From Darksidea phi (lineage: Eukaryota > Ascomycota > Dothideomycetes > Pleosporales > Lentitheciaceae): DNA of 49,313 bases. Shown piece by piece: positions 23,328 to 34,062 of the stretch. Position 1 is the stretch's first letter; every line of letters starts with the position of its first letter. The position numbers were made by a program, and so were the translations under genes. The DNA lies in the NCBI GenBank assembly GCA_030770425.1, contig JASJFT010000284.1, forward strand, positions 1 to 49,313, given 5' to 3'. Below the pieces are notes generated by a model. The model was not told the DNA's origin. It worked only from the letters and a program-made list of their open reading frames with translations, and searched no databases.

Positions 23328-23930
23328 TCAAGTGAGGTAGCCTTGCATGATAGGAGGGATCATCCAAACGAGACTTATTGCGACTCCATCATAGCTTGGC
23401 GTGGGAAGACCAGCCTCCATTTGGAGCCTTTGTGTAATGGATTGCTCGTCGTGCGCGTTCAGAGCCGATAAGTGCTTCTTCGTGCCAAGTAGCTCCCCCA
23501 GCCTCGGGTCCGTCTGTGGATTTGACGGCAGGACCTGGATCCGAAAGAGTACTTTAGGCCATTGCGTGCTGTCTAAATGGCGTCTAAGTGGTGCCGTGAG
23601 ATGGTCCAAGAGTTCATTCAGTCTGGGCATGGAGGGGTGTTGGAAAGTGGCGGGCGAGGCGTTGCTTGGATCGCCCGTCAAAGGCCCGGCGCTCAGTGAT
23701 TGGTAGATAAATCCATTGTCTTTCAATAGGATCTCGAGATCCGAGAACACAACAACAATGCGGAAAAGAGGTGCTAGTTGTCGGCAGTTCGATTTAGAAA
23801 ATAAGGAAACGATCCAACTCCGATAATATGACTTTTGAGAACGCACGCACAATCTCATCATGACACTAGACGGGCGCGCCATGGTGCATGGGTACCTTCG
23901 TGTACCTCTCGCGCAATCCTGCCATGGCAT
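23328..23930 (-). CDS. hypothetical protein, uncertain
   Basis: An open frame of 200 codons from the ATG at 23930. The part from IVVVFSDLEILLKDNGFIYQ to RIQVLPSNPQTDPRLGELL reads like real protein, with mixed helix-forming residues and no low complexity. The first 50 residues are Arg/Ser-rich and may not belong. I do not recognise a family. It could be the last exon of a longer gene or a relic. It sits head-to-head with nothing obvious; the sulfate permease start is 155 bp away on the same strand, further downstream. Confidence 0.3.
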   Translation of the reverse strand: MPWQDCARGTRRYPCTMARPSSVMMRLCVRSQKSYYRSWIVSLFSKSNCRQLAPLFRIVVVFSDLEILLKDNGFIYQSLSAGPLTGDPSNASPATFQHPSMPRLNELLDHLTAPLRRHLDSTQWPKVLFRIQVLPSNPQTDPRLGELLGTKKHLSALNAHDEQSITQRLQMEAGLPTPSYDGVAISLVWMIPPIMQGYLT

Positions 23931-24999
23931 TGCGAAATCGAGTTCGGCTGGGTTAGCGACTTGGCGGTGGGCTTGACCCTACGACGCTCCTAACCATCAT
24001 GCCAGCATCCAATTCGACTCCGGACTGAAAGGGCGTACGCGCAAGCTAAGCCATATGGCTTGTTCTTGTTCAGCATGCTGGAACCAACAAAAATCCTATG
24101 ATAATGGCGCCTGCCGCTTACTCGGGAGGTAATCCTAGCCAAAGACTTGTTTTTGGTACTTCTGTGTGGAGCAGCGTGAAAACGCAGCGATCACAAGCCG
24201 TGTACGCCGTCTTTTTGCAACTCCAGACCCGGTATATCTCCATAAAGAGTACAGCTCATGGTGCAAACTGTACTTGCTGTCAGTAAATAGATGCAAACCC
24301 GGTACCTAGGAGCATGCGTCACCCACAATTTGAGAGTCTGCCCGCAGATCCTGATGCAAATCATTGTCGTCGTACCGCAGCTCTGGACCGCTTGCATCAT
24401 TTCAAGCGAGATGTCCTCATGCTCACTTTCCATCTCAGACAATCAGTATTTGCTTTTGAGCGGGAGCGGGGCATTGTAACGCCAGGGGCCAACGAGTGCC
24501 GTACCGTACTCGCTTGATAAACGCGGACACCCAATGTACTCCTGGAGGGTTCAAACCTAGCCAGAACGATCCAGGCTGCGACCAGCCCTTATTCAGTGTC
24601 TTTCGCTTCAGACGGTCGCCTATGAGATCGCCGCATAGCTCGCCGGGTTTCGCGGAAGGTGTGTGTGTTTTGCTATTATTCGCTCTGCTACGCGTCAGTA
24701 CATTTCTTGACAATGCGCTTGTGGTAAGTGGCGAGCCCTCAGAACCATCGCGTCAGCGGCAACCTTTTCTCTTTGAGGGTCCGACTTGATGATCCTAACT
24801 GACGGAAGATGTATGTGGAATGCCGTGATGGTGAGTGATGAAAGAATTGCGCGATGGAGGCGCGACTGATGGAGCCGTATTTCATCTGCGTCACGAAAAC
24901 CATCGACAACGCAAATACTCAACCTATTTCTGACACACGCTAAATTAATAGAAGGTAAAGTATCTCCCGTCTTCTAAACATTGAGTTACCAAGATCCAG
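23931..24999. other. gene-poor stretch
   Basis: Only short ORFs without motifs on both strands. A T-loop-like word near 24550 does not fold into a tRNA. Remote pieces of the amidohydrolase relic may reach into this stretch, but I cannot identify them. Confidence 0.4.
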
Positions 25000-25540
25000 C
25001 TGTCGATAAGCCCTCACACCCCAGGACTATTGCTCGTATATGGTAATGCACTTCTCTTCGCTTCTCTTCATTTAGCGATGGTCGTGGGCATATAGCAGAA
25101 TACTGATCGTATACCAGAAAAGGCGGCTGCTGCGATGACTTATTTGGCGTGAGCTGGGGAAGCGGTGGTGTGTGCGTCGTCAACTACGGTCGTTGTGGCC
25201 GTAGAAGACGTCCTTTGGCGAGTACCGCATGTGCCGGAGGTTTCCTAATCATTGCCGGCAAGATTGGATGCGAAGTTGGTACAAGGGGCGGTATGAACCG
25301 TTGATCATATACTGTAGTAGTAGCTCGTTCGCATGCCGGCCTTTGAGCCGCGTCATGATGAGGCGTGTCGACGAAACCTGGGCTAACGATTTTATCGGTC
25401 GCATCAATCAGGTAGACATCATCTTACACTTCAATACTTCAAGCGAGCTTTGCAATCTTGCCATCTTGAATATGGGCGTCGGTCTTGGTGGGAACAACGT
25501 GGTTATTCGCATCGTGAATGAGGGCGATTCTATCTGACGA
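25000..25540 (-). pseudogene. amidohydrolase (metal-dependent hydrolase) relic
   Basis: Reading the minus strand across frames reconstructs the order of an amidohydrolase of the cytosine deaminase/atrazine chlorohydrolase-like group. It reads HVVPTKTDAHIQDGKIAKLA, a stop, SIEV, a second stop, then DDVYLIDATDKIVSPGFVDT followed by PHHD at the metal-binding H-x-H position (25361-25530). A frameshift then gives LKGRHANELLLQYMINGSY (25270-25345). A frame change and apparent loss of sequence lead to SPKDVFYG and then TTTVVDDAHTTASPAHA (about 25143-25200). A final block reads FSGIRSVFCYMPT (25083-25125). Intact members have about 450-480 residues; the second half is absent. There are at least two nonsense codons and three frame changes. 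Order and spacing match the family, so this is a dead gene and not chance. Confidence 0.75.
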
Positions 25541-27037
25541 CGAAGTAAAACGCCACTTGTGTCTCCTTTCTCTACTTATATCTCGTCGAATGCCTTATTC
25601 CAGTGTCGATTCAGCCCTCGCATCTCTTTATGCGGGTCACTAACCTCCATTCGCGATTCGTGCCCAGCTACTCTTTTTCGTAAAACATGCGTGAGGTGCA
25701 GCACGAATCCAAAATACTGGCTGAATAGCAGAACTATCGCCGTGGAAAGAAAGGATCCTGAATTTCTCGCTTGCATATTTCGCTATTTTCGGCTTTTCCC
25801 GTTCGTCCTCGCGCGTTGCTACAGGCCAGGTGGTAAGGTGTTTTAACCCCGCCAACTCCGTAGTTGCTTAACATGAGCTGTGAGGAAGATGGGGCTAGTC
25901 CTATATAGCTACCCAGGGGTCGTCTTTCGTGCGGTGGCGGAGATCCTGTTGATTTTGTCAAAGGCGTCTAGATGCGATGTGAAGGTGTAGGTAGCGCAAA
26001 TCCTCGGAGATAACGAAGATAAGGTTAGTTTCAAGGCAAAGGACTCGAGTGATACCATGTGGCATGTTTTGAGCTCGAAAAAGCATGCCATGCCTGAGGT
26101 CGCGGTCGTGGATTGTAACGGCCCTACTGTAACACTGTGGCTGTGTGCGCCACTTCGTAAGCAACTGTGGCGTTGGTGGATGTTGCGCCACAATCATCTG
26201 CCGCGTACCATCATCCGAATGCTCGGTCCAATCTCGACCGACGCTGATCCCCCCTTGCAGCACATGTTAAATAGTTTTTTGATGGGTCTTTCTCTACCCA
26301 CGTGTCACACTCTCTAGAAATGCTAGTCCACCTTCATACAGCTCGTCCGAAGAAGCTTTTCTTATCCCACCGTGAAACGAGCGATAAGCAGGACGCTGAC
26401 ATGATTGCGGGCGCAGCTGATGAGTCGTCTGACTATGAGACTTTGTCTTACAGGACAACTATACATAGTAGATAATCAACGAGCTGGTCACTTTATCGGA
26501 AACACATTCGTGTTCGTTGTGGAGCTGCTTGCGAAGGTTGCGTGCATGTGGTGCGCCATACGAGGTGCTGACGCGAGATGATTCACGCGACGTGCTAGCT
26601 GTGAGGTGGCGAGTCGTCGCCGAAAGAAGGAATTCGAGAATATTGGGTATCGATTTTTTGATCGGCCTGGCTCGTTGGCTGAAGCCTGCCGAATCGAACG
26701 ATCCGCAAAATTAGAGTAATTACTGAATGCACAACCAAGACGATAAGGAGTGTTACAAGTTGGATATTATAGTATTAGGATCGTTGCTACAACGTACAAC
26801 AATGTCTTAGTCTATGTACAGTGAGAAGAATATCCACACTGAAAATCTAGCAGAAAACGCCATGGCCATGCAAAGTAAAGGAGTGGATGCTACGCTATGC
26901 TATGCTTCAAGGTATCAAGGAGAGTCGTGAGAAGTATAGCCCGCATTAAGATACTCATGCCAGTCATTAAGCTGGCTGTGTGAAAATTGAACCCAAACGC
27001 CTTTTGTGATGCCGCTCAACCGCTCATCTCAACCACG
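25541..27037. other. gene-poor 1.5-kb stretch
   Basis: Short ORFs only (25559-25846 +, 25958-26263 -, 26057-26317 +, 26517-26714 +). None has a motif, a signal peptide or splice-consistent extension. I see no repeat. Confidence 0.45.
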
Positions 27038-28141
27038 TTAGTAACCGTACCCGTAGCTGTAGCCAGTGGGCTTAGGTCCGACACGCGAAGAGCTGTAGGA
27101 CGAACTGGACGATGAGCCGTGGGTCGGGTAGGGAACGCCGCCTGTGCCAGTGGGGATGGTAGGGTAGGCGCTGCCGCCAGTAGGCTTCGGGGGGTTGGGA
27201 GTGTAGGTAGGCTCGTCGGTAGGCTTATCCGTGGGTTCGTAGGTTGCATCGTGGGTTGGCTCACCGGCGGGAGTGACGGTGTAGGTGATGGTGGTTGGGT
27301 AGCCGCCCTCAGTGATGGTGTAAGTCTTCACCTCACAGGAGTGGCAAGGCTCAGCGTGGACGGTAACGGTAACAGTAGCTTGAGCAGGGCACTCCGCGGG
27401 CTCTGTAGCATCAGTGACAAGAGTGACGACCGGAGGCTCAGGAGCAGGTGTTGGGTAAACGACAACCTCTGTGGTATAGGTTGTAGGATAGTAAGAGGCA
27501 GTGAGGTAGGTGGAATAGATGGGCGAGGGACCATTCTGGCCTACAGATGTGGAGCAAGGCACGAAAACATAGGTGCTAGTGGTGATGGTCTGAGTCTCGG
27601 TGATAGGTCCATGGCCGGGAGCATAGGTAGTCGGTGGAGTGTGAGTCTCATAAGTGGGCGAGGGCGAACCACCGGTCGGGTAGCCAGTCGGATGAGGCGG
27701 ATTTGGGTGTGGGTAACCAGTGCCGTGAGGAGGATGAGGCGGATTTGGGTAACCAGTGCCGTGAGGAGGATGAGGCGGATTTGGGTGTGGGTAGCCAGTG
27801 CCGTGAGGAGGATTGGGCGGGTTCGGGTGAGGTGGGTTGGGAGGATACGGTCCACCAGTGGGTCCAGGCGGGTACGTGTACTCGGTGCTCTTCGACGAGT
27901 GAGGAGGGTATGAGCTACCACCAGTCGGCAGAGGCGGATAGCCGGTGCTTACCGTCGAAGAGCTTGAAGAGCTGCTGGAGTGCGGTGGGTATGTTGATGG
28001 GGTGGGGCTTGGAGTCGAAGAAGAACCGCCTGTGGGATACGGGACTGTATTGTATCCATAGCCATAGTCACCTCTGCGCTCCAGAGGACTTGCAGCGGCA
28101 ACGCCGAAGAGGGCTGCGACAACGACGGATGAAGTGCGCAT
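27038..28141 (-). CDS. secreted Pro/Ser/Thr/Tyr-rich cell-wall protein with tandem repeats
   Basis: Single exon, 367 aa, ATG at 28141. The signal peptide MRTSSVVVAALFGVAAASP is followed by LERRG, a dibasic site fitting Kex2-type processing. Residues about 20-95 are Ser/Pro/Tyr-rich. About 95-155 hold imperfect repeats of PPHGTGYPHPNPPHP. A middle region resembles fungal wall glycoproteins (TTSTYVFVPCSTS, TVTVTVHAEPCHSCEVKTYT), with four Cys that probably form disulfides. A PTDKPTDEPT-like stretch follows, and the end is Tyr/Gly-rich (YSYGYGY). There is no C-terminal hydrophobic tail, so no GPI anchor is predicted. Heavy O-glycosylation is expected from composition. No enzymatic domain is seen. 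The role is probably structural or surface-related. The repeat array may vary in length between strains. Confidence 0.85.
   Translation of the reverse strand: MRTSSVVVAALFGVAAASPLERRGDYGYGYNTVPYPTGGSSSTPSPTPSTYPPHSSSSSSSSTVSTGYPPLPTGGSSYPPHSSKSTEYTYPPGPTGGPYPPNPPHPNPPNPPHGTGYPHPNPPHPPHGTGYPNPPHPPHGTGYPHPNPPHPTGYPTGGSPSPTYETHTPPTTYAPGHGPITETQTITTSTYVFVPCSTSVGQNGPSPIYSTYLTASYYPTTYTTEVVVYPTPAPEPPVVTLVTDATEPAECPAQATVTVTVHAEPCHSCEVKTYTITEGGYPTTITYTVTPAGEPTHDATYEPTDKPTDEPTYTPNPPKPTGGSAYPTIPTGTGGVPYPTHGSSSSSSYSSSRVGPKPTGYSYGYGY
27700..27850 (-). repeat. imperfect tandem repeat encoding PHGTGYPxPNPPHP units
   Basis: Three to four units of about 42-48 bp (GTGCCGTGAGGAGGATGAGG core on the plus strand) inside the wall-protein gene. 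All are in frame and encode His/Gly/Pro/Tyr-rich units. Confidence 0.8.
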
Positions 28142-31009
28142 GTTGATAATAAGGTTGGTAAAGCTGATATAGGGGGATTGTCAATATCTGTTGCGGTTTT
28201 GAGGCGGCGTCGGAGTAGGATGGATGAGATATTGGGTTCTGCGAGAACGAATGTCTGATCAAACTAATAGATGAAGAAATAGCGAATGAAGCTAGGAAAA
28301 TGTACTAGAAGCTGTCGAGGGATGATGATGGAGGCGTTAGGGCAAGGGGAGCATCCTTTATATCTCATGGCATGGGGTGTCCACGCGCTTGGCTGATGCG
28401 ATTGCGACTGCGATTAGTGTCACCTTGGTCATGGTTAGCCAGGGTCACATTCCCTTGCCATGTTGCTATACGAGGGACCATTCTGGAGAACACGGTGAGT
28501 CAATAGAGTGGAGCTATGAAAATTCGGCTGGAGAGTGCCCCATTGGGTATGGTGTGGCGAAGCCTATGAATGGCACTGACCGCTGCCTTCATGGCGTGGG
28601 CTGATGCTGGCTGTGGCTGGAGACGGAGCGTTGGCGGACCGGCGAGGAGAGGGCGTGGGGTGCTCTGTTCTCGCTTATCACCGTGAGCTATCTTTAGACG
28701 CAGCCTTCGCCGATGAGGTCTAGCGCATCCTCTTATTGTACGAGCAATGACGGACCAGCCGTCGCCACCTCAGCTACGTTGCATCCGCCGTACGCAGCCA
28801 CCACCGACAAAAAACCGCACCGCATCGCTTGCAGTGTACAAGACACAGCTACTATTCTTGCAACCTGACAGAAGAAATCGTCCTGGTGATCGGCCGCCCG
28901 TTACTCCGAACGCTGCCTCCACCGATAAATCGGCTGCCTCCGACTCCACCTGTCTAGCCTGGATGTGGCTCATAATAGAGGTGCACTATCGGCACGGCTT
29001 CGTTTTTCGTTTTCAGAGTACATACCTAGGCAATGATGCCACGATGCTGACTACAGCTCACTGATCTCGCACAATGACCGGTTGAGGAAGTCGATCGCGT
29101 AGGGCGTCTGTATTTGGGTGTGCGCGGCCCAGATGACAGCCCTGCTACACAAGCTAGCCGGAACCTGCCATTCAGCCGGTTCATGCACATCGCACCATTC
29201 TCTCGCGCACAAAGAGCCTCAGAGTCGGTCCTTCTCGCACCGAGGAGCTCTTTTGCATTAATGACTAGACCAAAGCCTTGGGCACTACCGTCCACTTCAA
29301 CTCCAGAAGCGCTACCGTCGCCGATGGCGGTCCCATTTCGTTTCTATCCTGGGATACGAAAAGGTGGAATCGATAAAATGGCCCAACGAAAAGTCCTCGG
29401 TCGACAGCCGACTCGCCCTGTAGAACGAGACCTCGCGCGTGGCCGCTTCAATACGAAAGACATTTGAAAGACAAAGCGAATGCCATCACAGCACGAAGAG
29501 ACGACACTGCATCTGTTAGCGAAAGTTGAACGATCCGTAGGACTCTGTCCGATGCCAGGACCCGTTTCGAGCCGTATGAACAGCACATGCACGTTTGCAT
29601 GCCTTCCAATACTTCGTAATCTTCTCGACTTACTCAGGTTCGTATTCCCTTATGTCAGTCAAAATCTTAGCCGAATTGCCTACTTGCGCTGCAAGATGCG
29701 AGCACATTTAGACCCACGTGCCATTTCTTCGAGATCGAATCTTCCAAATGCCGGTATCCCATCCGACAAATGACGTTACGCTGGCCAAAGCTCCACAAAA
29801 CGTGTGCTTCTCGTTCGACAGATCGCCTGCGAAGGTGTGCTGCTAGCGCACTCTACCTTTCCCACTGCGTAGAGTCAGAGCGACCGCGTAGGTAATGGGG
29901 AGAGAGGCAATATGAACTCGGTTCCATTCCTTCTTCCCTTGTGTTTGCCCACTCGGGATCACACCATCTATCGAATCCAAATCGCTCTTTCTATAAACCC
30001 TCCAGTATGGCGAGGCCTGGTTTGGCGCTCTGTCAGCCAGCCCTTACCGTTCTTTTCTCGGTCCCGGCATGATTTGTGGATACGTCGTTATCAATGTCCC
30101 CCTCCACCAGCAGTCCCTGCAATTATTGCCAAGGAACGAAACGCCGCGCCGCCGAAGATGAATGCCTACTACCTTCCTTAGTACCGGGTCATACACGTCG
30201 CAATAATGGCTCTTCCGAAGGCTCAAGGCATTCACCACACACATACTCAATATTGAATTGCATCGCTAGCATCAGCTGGAAGGGGGTAATCTTCGCCCTA
30301 GCGAAAGTCTTATGTAGAGATCTAATTACCTAACATAAATCGGGTTACAATGAGCCGGTCCGCTGGATTGCTCGTATGGCTGTATTGAGATGCATGGTGT
30401 TGTGAGCCCACATCACCGCTGAAGCCTCTTTTTGATGCGACTATACAAGACAGCCATGTCTCCCATTGCCATGCGTGGATCTAACCCATGAGCACGGGAA
30501 CGAAGAGTTTCTTGGTTGAGTAAAAAAAAGAAACTTGATCAGTGCGTCTCCGAGCATGTAGTTACCAGTATTCCACTTCCCCAAATGCCTGATGATTGAT
30601 GGCCCAACAACGGTGATAACTGTGATCTGAACTTCAACCGTTTTCGAGATCGCGCGGCATCCGAAAATGCAGGTAAGAACGCCGTCAGCGCAAAATCCGC
30701 CAAAATGGCCAGCCCACTCACGCATTCCGAGCGAGCCATATCCCCACCATCAATATTACCTTTGAACGAAGCATAGCGGGCTTTAGTAAGGCTCGTATAC
30801 TGCACCAGTGGTAGCTAGGGTGACATTCGCCCCACTAGATTCAAAATTAACTTATTTCCAACCACGTATATACTCTTATTGATAATCACATGTGCGCATT
30901 AGAACATTGAAATGTTTACAACTCCGATTCATCCGATCCTCTGGGGGATACTAGCATTAACACCAAGTAGCTACCAGGCTATCTTTCCAACCATATTATC
31001 GTCGCACAC
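28142..31009. other. gene-poor 2.9-kb stretch
   Basis: After the wall-protein promoter I find no gene I can defend. One stretch on the minus strand (29293-29466) has an open frame containing REVSFYRASRLSTEDFSLGH and FIDSTFSYPRIETKW. It looks protein-like but is bounded by stops and matches no family I know. Plus-strand ORFs 29114-29467 and 29912-30181 and minus-strand 30441-30725 have no motif. Confidence 0.4.
28357..28362 (-). promoter_or_regulatory. TATA box of the cell-wall protein gene
   Basis: TATAAA on the minus strand within GATATAAAGGATGC, about 215 nt before the ATG at 28141. This suits a strongly expressed wall-protein gene with a 5' UTR of about 180 nt. Confidence 0.5.
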
Positions 31010-33286
31010 TCAACCAACAAAGACCAAGCGCTCAGACTCAAGATGACGTATAGTCTGAGTCAGCTTCGCCTCCCACCATAGCATGGTGGCAAGGGAGAAA
31101 GCTCGATTGGTCACAGCTTCTGGCGGAACCGTCTGTCGCATAATTGACAGCCAATTGCACCAGATCCACTTCTCCCTGGCGGGCGCATCGTTCGTTGCAT
31201 CTTTTTCTTGGTTTTCAATCGTATGCCCATGAACCTGGCGGATTTCCTTCATACAGCTAAACGCTGTGTTCCAGAAACAGCTCACCGTGTACAGCAGCTC
31301 GGGAGTAGTTGCTTCTTCTTCCAGGCGAGTAATAGACGGTTTTATTTCAGCGCGGGCCGCTTTGAGTTTTGCTGCGTATTCAAAAGGCTTCATGCCCCTG
31401 AAATGGCTTTTAGTGACTGCTAGCCCTAGGAACAAGTCCCGTGTTGATGCAGCCGCTTGCGCAATAGTCTGACACCTAATACCAGACGGTGTGGTATCAT
31501 TCAGATAGCTGCTGATATGGTTGCACGTTTTACCCATCACGCCGACTTCACCGTTATAGATACTCCGGAGGTAGTTTCTGGTGAAGTCCTTAAGTTTTTC
31601 GATGGTGATCGCTGCGGCATCGGATATCGAGCTCTCCTGGGGCTTGGCCACCGCCTCAACTGCTTCTACAGTTTGAGGGTAGTGTTTTTTGTGTGTGCGT
31701 CTCAAGAGCTCTTTGATCCATGGATGACTTTTGCGCTTGGGGGTCTTGTAGCATGCTTCGGCGTCCTCGATGGAGTTCTCGACCAGGGGGTCTGGGAGAT
31801 CAATCCGTGCGGACTCATTGGAGAAGGCCGTGCCTTCATAATCCAAGGGCACGGTGAAGCTTTGAGCGCTATCGAGGCCATACGAAGTCTCTAAGCTCAA
31901 GGGAGAAGAGTCAGTATCCTCTCCTTCAAGTTCCGGGATATTAGGGAAAACTGTGACGCAGCGCGGCCGCCTGTCGAGGAACATGGGGAACTCCCGAAGG
32001 TCGATATCCTTTCCTAAGGTGGTGGCTGCTATGTTACGAAACCTTTCTGGGTCTGTCTCACCATCAGCTCGGTGAATGTGGGACGGTATGTCTTCCTCTC
32101 GATGCTGGAATAGCTGGTTCAGCGCAGTGTAGCCCACCTCGCCCTGCGTGTGAGCGTCGAAGATAGAAGCAATTCTGGACAGACAACCTCTTACTTCGTT
32201 ATTCTCGCCTTCTTCGTCGGAGGACACGGAGAGATCAACAGCGTGCTGGTTCTCAGAATCCGTGTTCGTACCAACGTTGAAGGAAGCACCAATGGCGTTA
32301 TCCAATGCCTGAAAATCGTCACTGGAAGATCCGGTGACTGTATCGGTATTAGTAGCGGCAAGATGGAAGTCCTCACCTGGAAGAATTGGTTCCGTCACAG
32401 TGGATTGCACTTCCTGCTGCGTCTTATGAGCAAAACTAACCAACGTTTTTCGAACCGTAGGCATAGTCAAATGCGTAAGACCCGGCAGGAAATCAAGACC
32501 TGGGATTCCCGTTCCACCACGACAAGCGCGTTTGGGCGCGCTATATACAGACATGGGCTTAGCAAGCGTACTATTGAGCGCGGTCTCCTTAACCGAATCA
32601 TCCAGGACTTCAAAGCCAAGGGTTCCATTCGCGTCATTTGCCGTTTCAGACGCAGATGAATTTTCCTGTTCAGTAAGAGGGAGATGTTTTGGCCCAGGCT
32701 GTGCAAGCAGACGCTTGAACTGCTCAACGACAGCTGCGTTTTCCAACGTAACAACGGGCGCAGGATCCTCAACGGCATCTTCCGCATCAAAGAGAACTTC
32801 GTAGTTGATGCTTTCGGCGTCGGCAACAAACATGGGAATACCCTCGTGCTCCTGTTGATACTGAGCCTGCACATTAGCAAGGCTGCCCAACTGCCCCCCG
32901 GTTTTGCGCACCGGTTCAATGGTTTGGTGCAGATAATACCGCGGATACGGTCCCCGCGTATTCTCTACAATTTCATCCGGGTCATCCTTCTGGAACCCCA
33001 TCAAGAAGGCCTTCTCGCACTCTTTATCAGCATCACCGACATCGCTAGCAGAGACGTGAAAATAGTCGATCTCGCCCTCGGGATTCTCCCAGAGATCAAT
33101 CGCATACAGTGAGTATTCCCGCTGCAGCTCGGCATCACTAGGCGTACCGAGCTTAAAGAGTTTCTTACCCTTTTTGAGCCGCGTCGTGTCAATGTTGCAA
33201 GGTGTCCGAGTGCGATCAGAATTGGCCGCTGGGCTCGACACGGGACACTTACCTTTTGAGAAGGATTTTGGGAGTGAGAAACCCAT
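31010..33286 (-). CDS. hypothetical protein, 758 aa, family not recognised
   Basis: One open frame; I chose the ATG at 33286 (MGFSLPKSFSKGKCP) because the longer frame starts with GTG. The N-terminal 130 residues (KKGKKLFKLGTPSDAELQRE, YSLYAIDLWENPEGEIDYF, PYPRYYLHQTIEP) look globular. Residues about 200-480 are acidic, Ser/Thr/Asp-rich and probably disordered. About 515-540 is basic (KTPKRKSHPWIKELLRRTHK). The C-terminal 220 residues are predicted helical, including LKDFTRNYLRSIYNGEVG, several Cys, and a WIWCNWLSIMRQTVPPEA block. A GTAAGT sequence at the GKC codons could be a donor, but no acceptor at a sensible distance keeps the frame, so I treat the gene as intronless. There is no signal peptide or membrane segment. 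It is probably lineage-restricted. Confidence 0.7.
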   Translation of the reverse strand: MGFSLPKSFSKGKCPVSSPAANSDRTRTPCNIDTTRLKKGKKLFKLGTPSDAELQREYSLYAIDLWENPEGEIDYFHVSASDVGDADKECEKAFLMGFQKDDPDEIVENTRGPYPRYYLHQTIEPVRKTGGQLGSLANVQAQYQQEHEGIPMFVADAESINYEVLFDAEDAVEDPAPVVTLENAAVVEQFKRLLAQPGPKHLPLTEQENSSASETANDANGTLGFEVLDDSVKETALNSTLAKPMSVYSAPKRACRGGTGIPGLDFLPGLTHLTMPTVRKTLVSFAHKTQQEVQSTVTEPILPGEDFHLAATNTDTVTGSSSDDFQALDNAIGASFNVGTNTDSENQHAVDLSVSSDEEGENNEVRGCLSRIASIFDAHTQGEVGYTALNQLFQHREEDIPSHIHRADGETDPERFRNIAATTLGKDIDLREFPMFLDRRPRCVTVFPNIPELEGEDTDSSPLSLETSYGLDSAQSFTVPLDYEGTAFSNESARIDLPDPLVENSIEDAEACYKTPKRKSHPWIKELLRRTHKKHYPQTVEAVEAVAKPQESSISDAAAITIEKLKDFTRNYLRSIYNGEVGVMGKTCNHISSYLNDTTPSGIRCQTIAQAAASTRDLFLGLAVTKSHFRGMKPFEYAAKLKAARAEIKPSITRLEEEATTPELLYTVSCFWNTAFSCMKEIRQVHGHTIENQEKDATNDAPAREKWIWCNWLSIMRQTVPPEAVTNRAFSLATMLWWEAKLTQTIRHLESERLVFVG

Positions 33287-34062
33287 GGTTCCTGCTATGA
33301 TTTCCGTAGAGATAGAGACGGAGTAGCGACGTGTTCCGGGGGTCAAGGGATGCACACACGACTCTTTGCTAGATCACCTGGACCAAGAAGCTTTTTAGAG
33401 ACCGTGGGTGGGACCTTGGGAACACTACGGGACGCAGGGAGTGAGACGAGGAGCGAGTATGGTGATGGGACGATGCTGGTCTTATACTAGGGAAACGTGA
33501 TGCGCATTGTGCCATTGTGAAATGGGCTCGACAAAGACATTGTAGTAGACAAAGAAGGGACAGAATGTAAAGTCGAACATGTACCCGAAATAGACCTTCA
33601 AATATTCTTTGTTAGACAAATCAACATTATATCGAGGATATGGTACAATGGCGCCGGAGGTTCGTTCAACCACATGCATCACATGAGGTGGGGCAGGTTA
33701 TGATGGTGGTGGGTAATATTGGGAGGGATGTTGAAGATGTTAGAGATGTGGTCGAGAGGATGGAGGGAAAGTTGAGCAGGGCTGTGGTGGTGAGACGGTA
33801 GAATATTGGGACGAAGAGAGCTTGCGGACAAGAGGGTGTAGAAAGGAAAGACCCGACAATTTGTATCTATTCCGAAAGCGCGCAAACAACTTCCAACAAT
33901 ACAGAAATAGAAAACTGCAATAATAATATGAACTTAGTCTCCCCTCAATCAGCAATCAACAGTGCCCCCCCTTACGCATCTTACTCTTACATTCCCTCCT
34001 CTTCAACATAAACTCATCCCTACTCTTACAAATCCAATACACTTATTCCTCAAAATACCTCC
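33287..34062. other. spacer with a short aromatic-rich ORF
   Basis: Upstream of the 758-aa gene. A minus-strand ORF from the ATG at 33679 to 33482 (65 aa) contains NKEYLKVYFGYMFDFTF and is rich in Tyr/Phe/Val. It has no signal peptide and no known motif. It may be a relic or chance. Nothing else is seen. Confidence 0.35.

Noticed and set aside
24540..24565. GGGTTCAAACC word resembling a tRNA T-loop
   Set aside because: The flanks do not form a T-stem and no cloverleaf can be drawn.
27119..27913. Long plus-strand ORF of 264 codons
   Set aside because: It is the shadow of the repetitive wall-protein gene on the other strand, with Arg/Gly/Val composition caused by the repeats.
33170..33260. 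GTAAGT within the 758-aa gene as an intron donor
   Set aside because: The first possible acceptor leaves only 24 nt and no other acceptor at a sensible distance keeps the frame; the reading frame is open through it.
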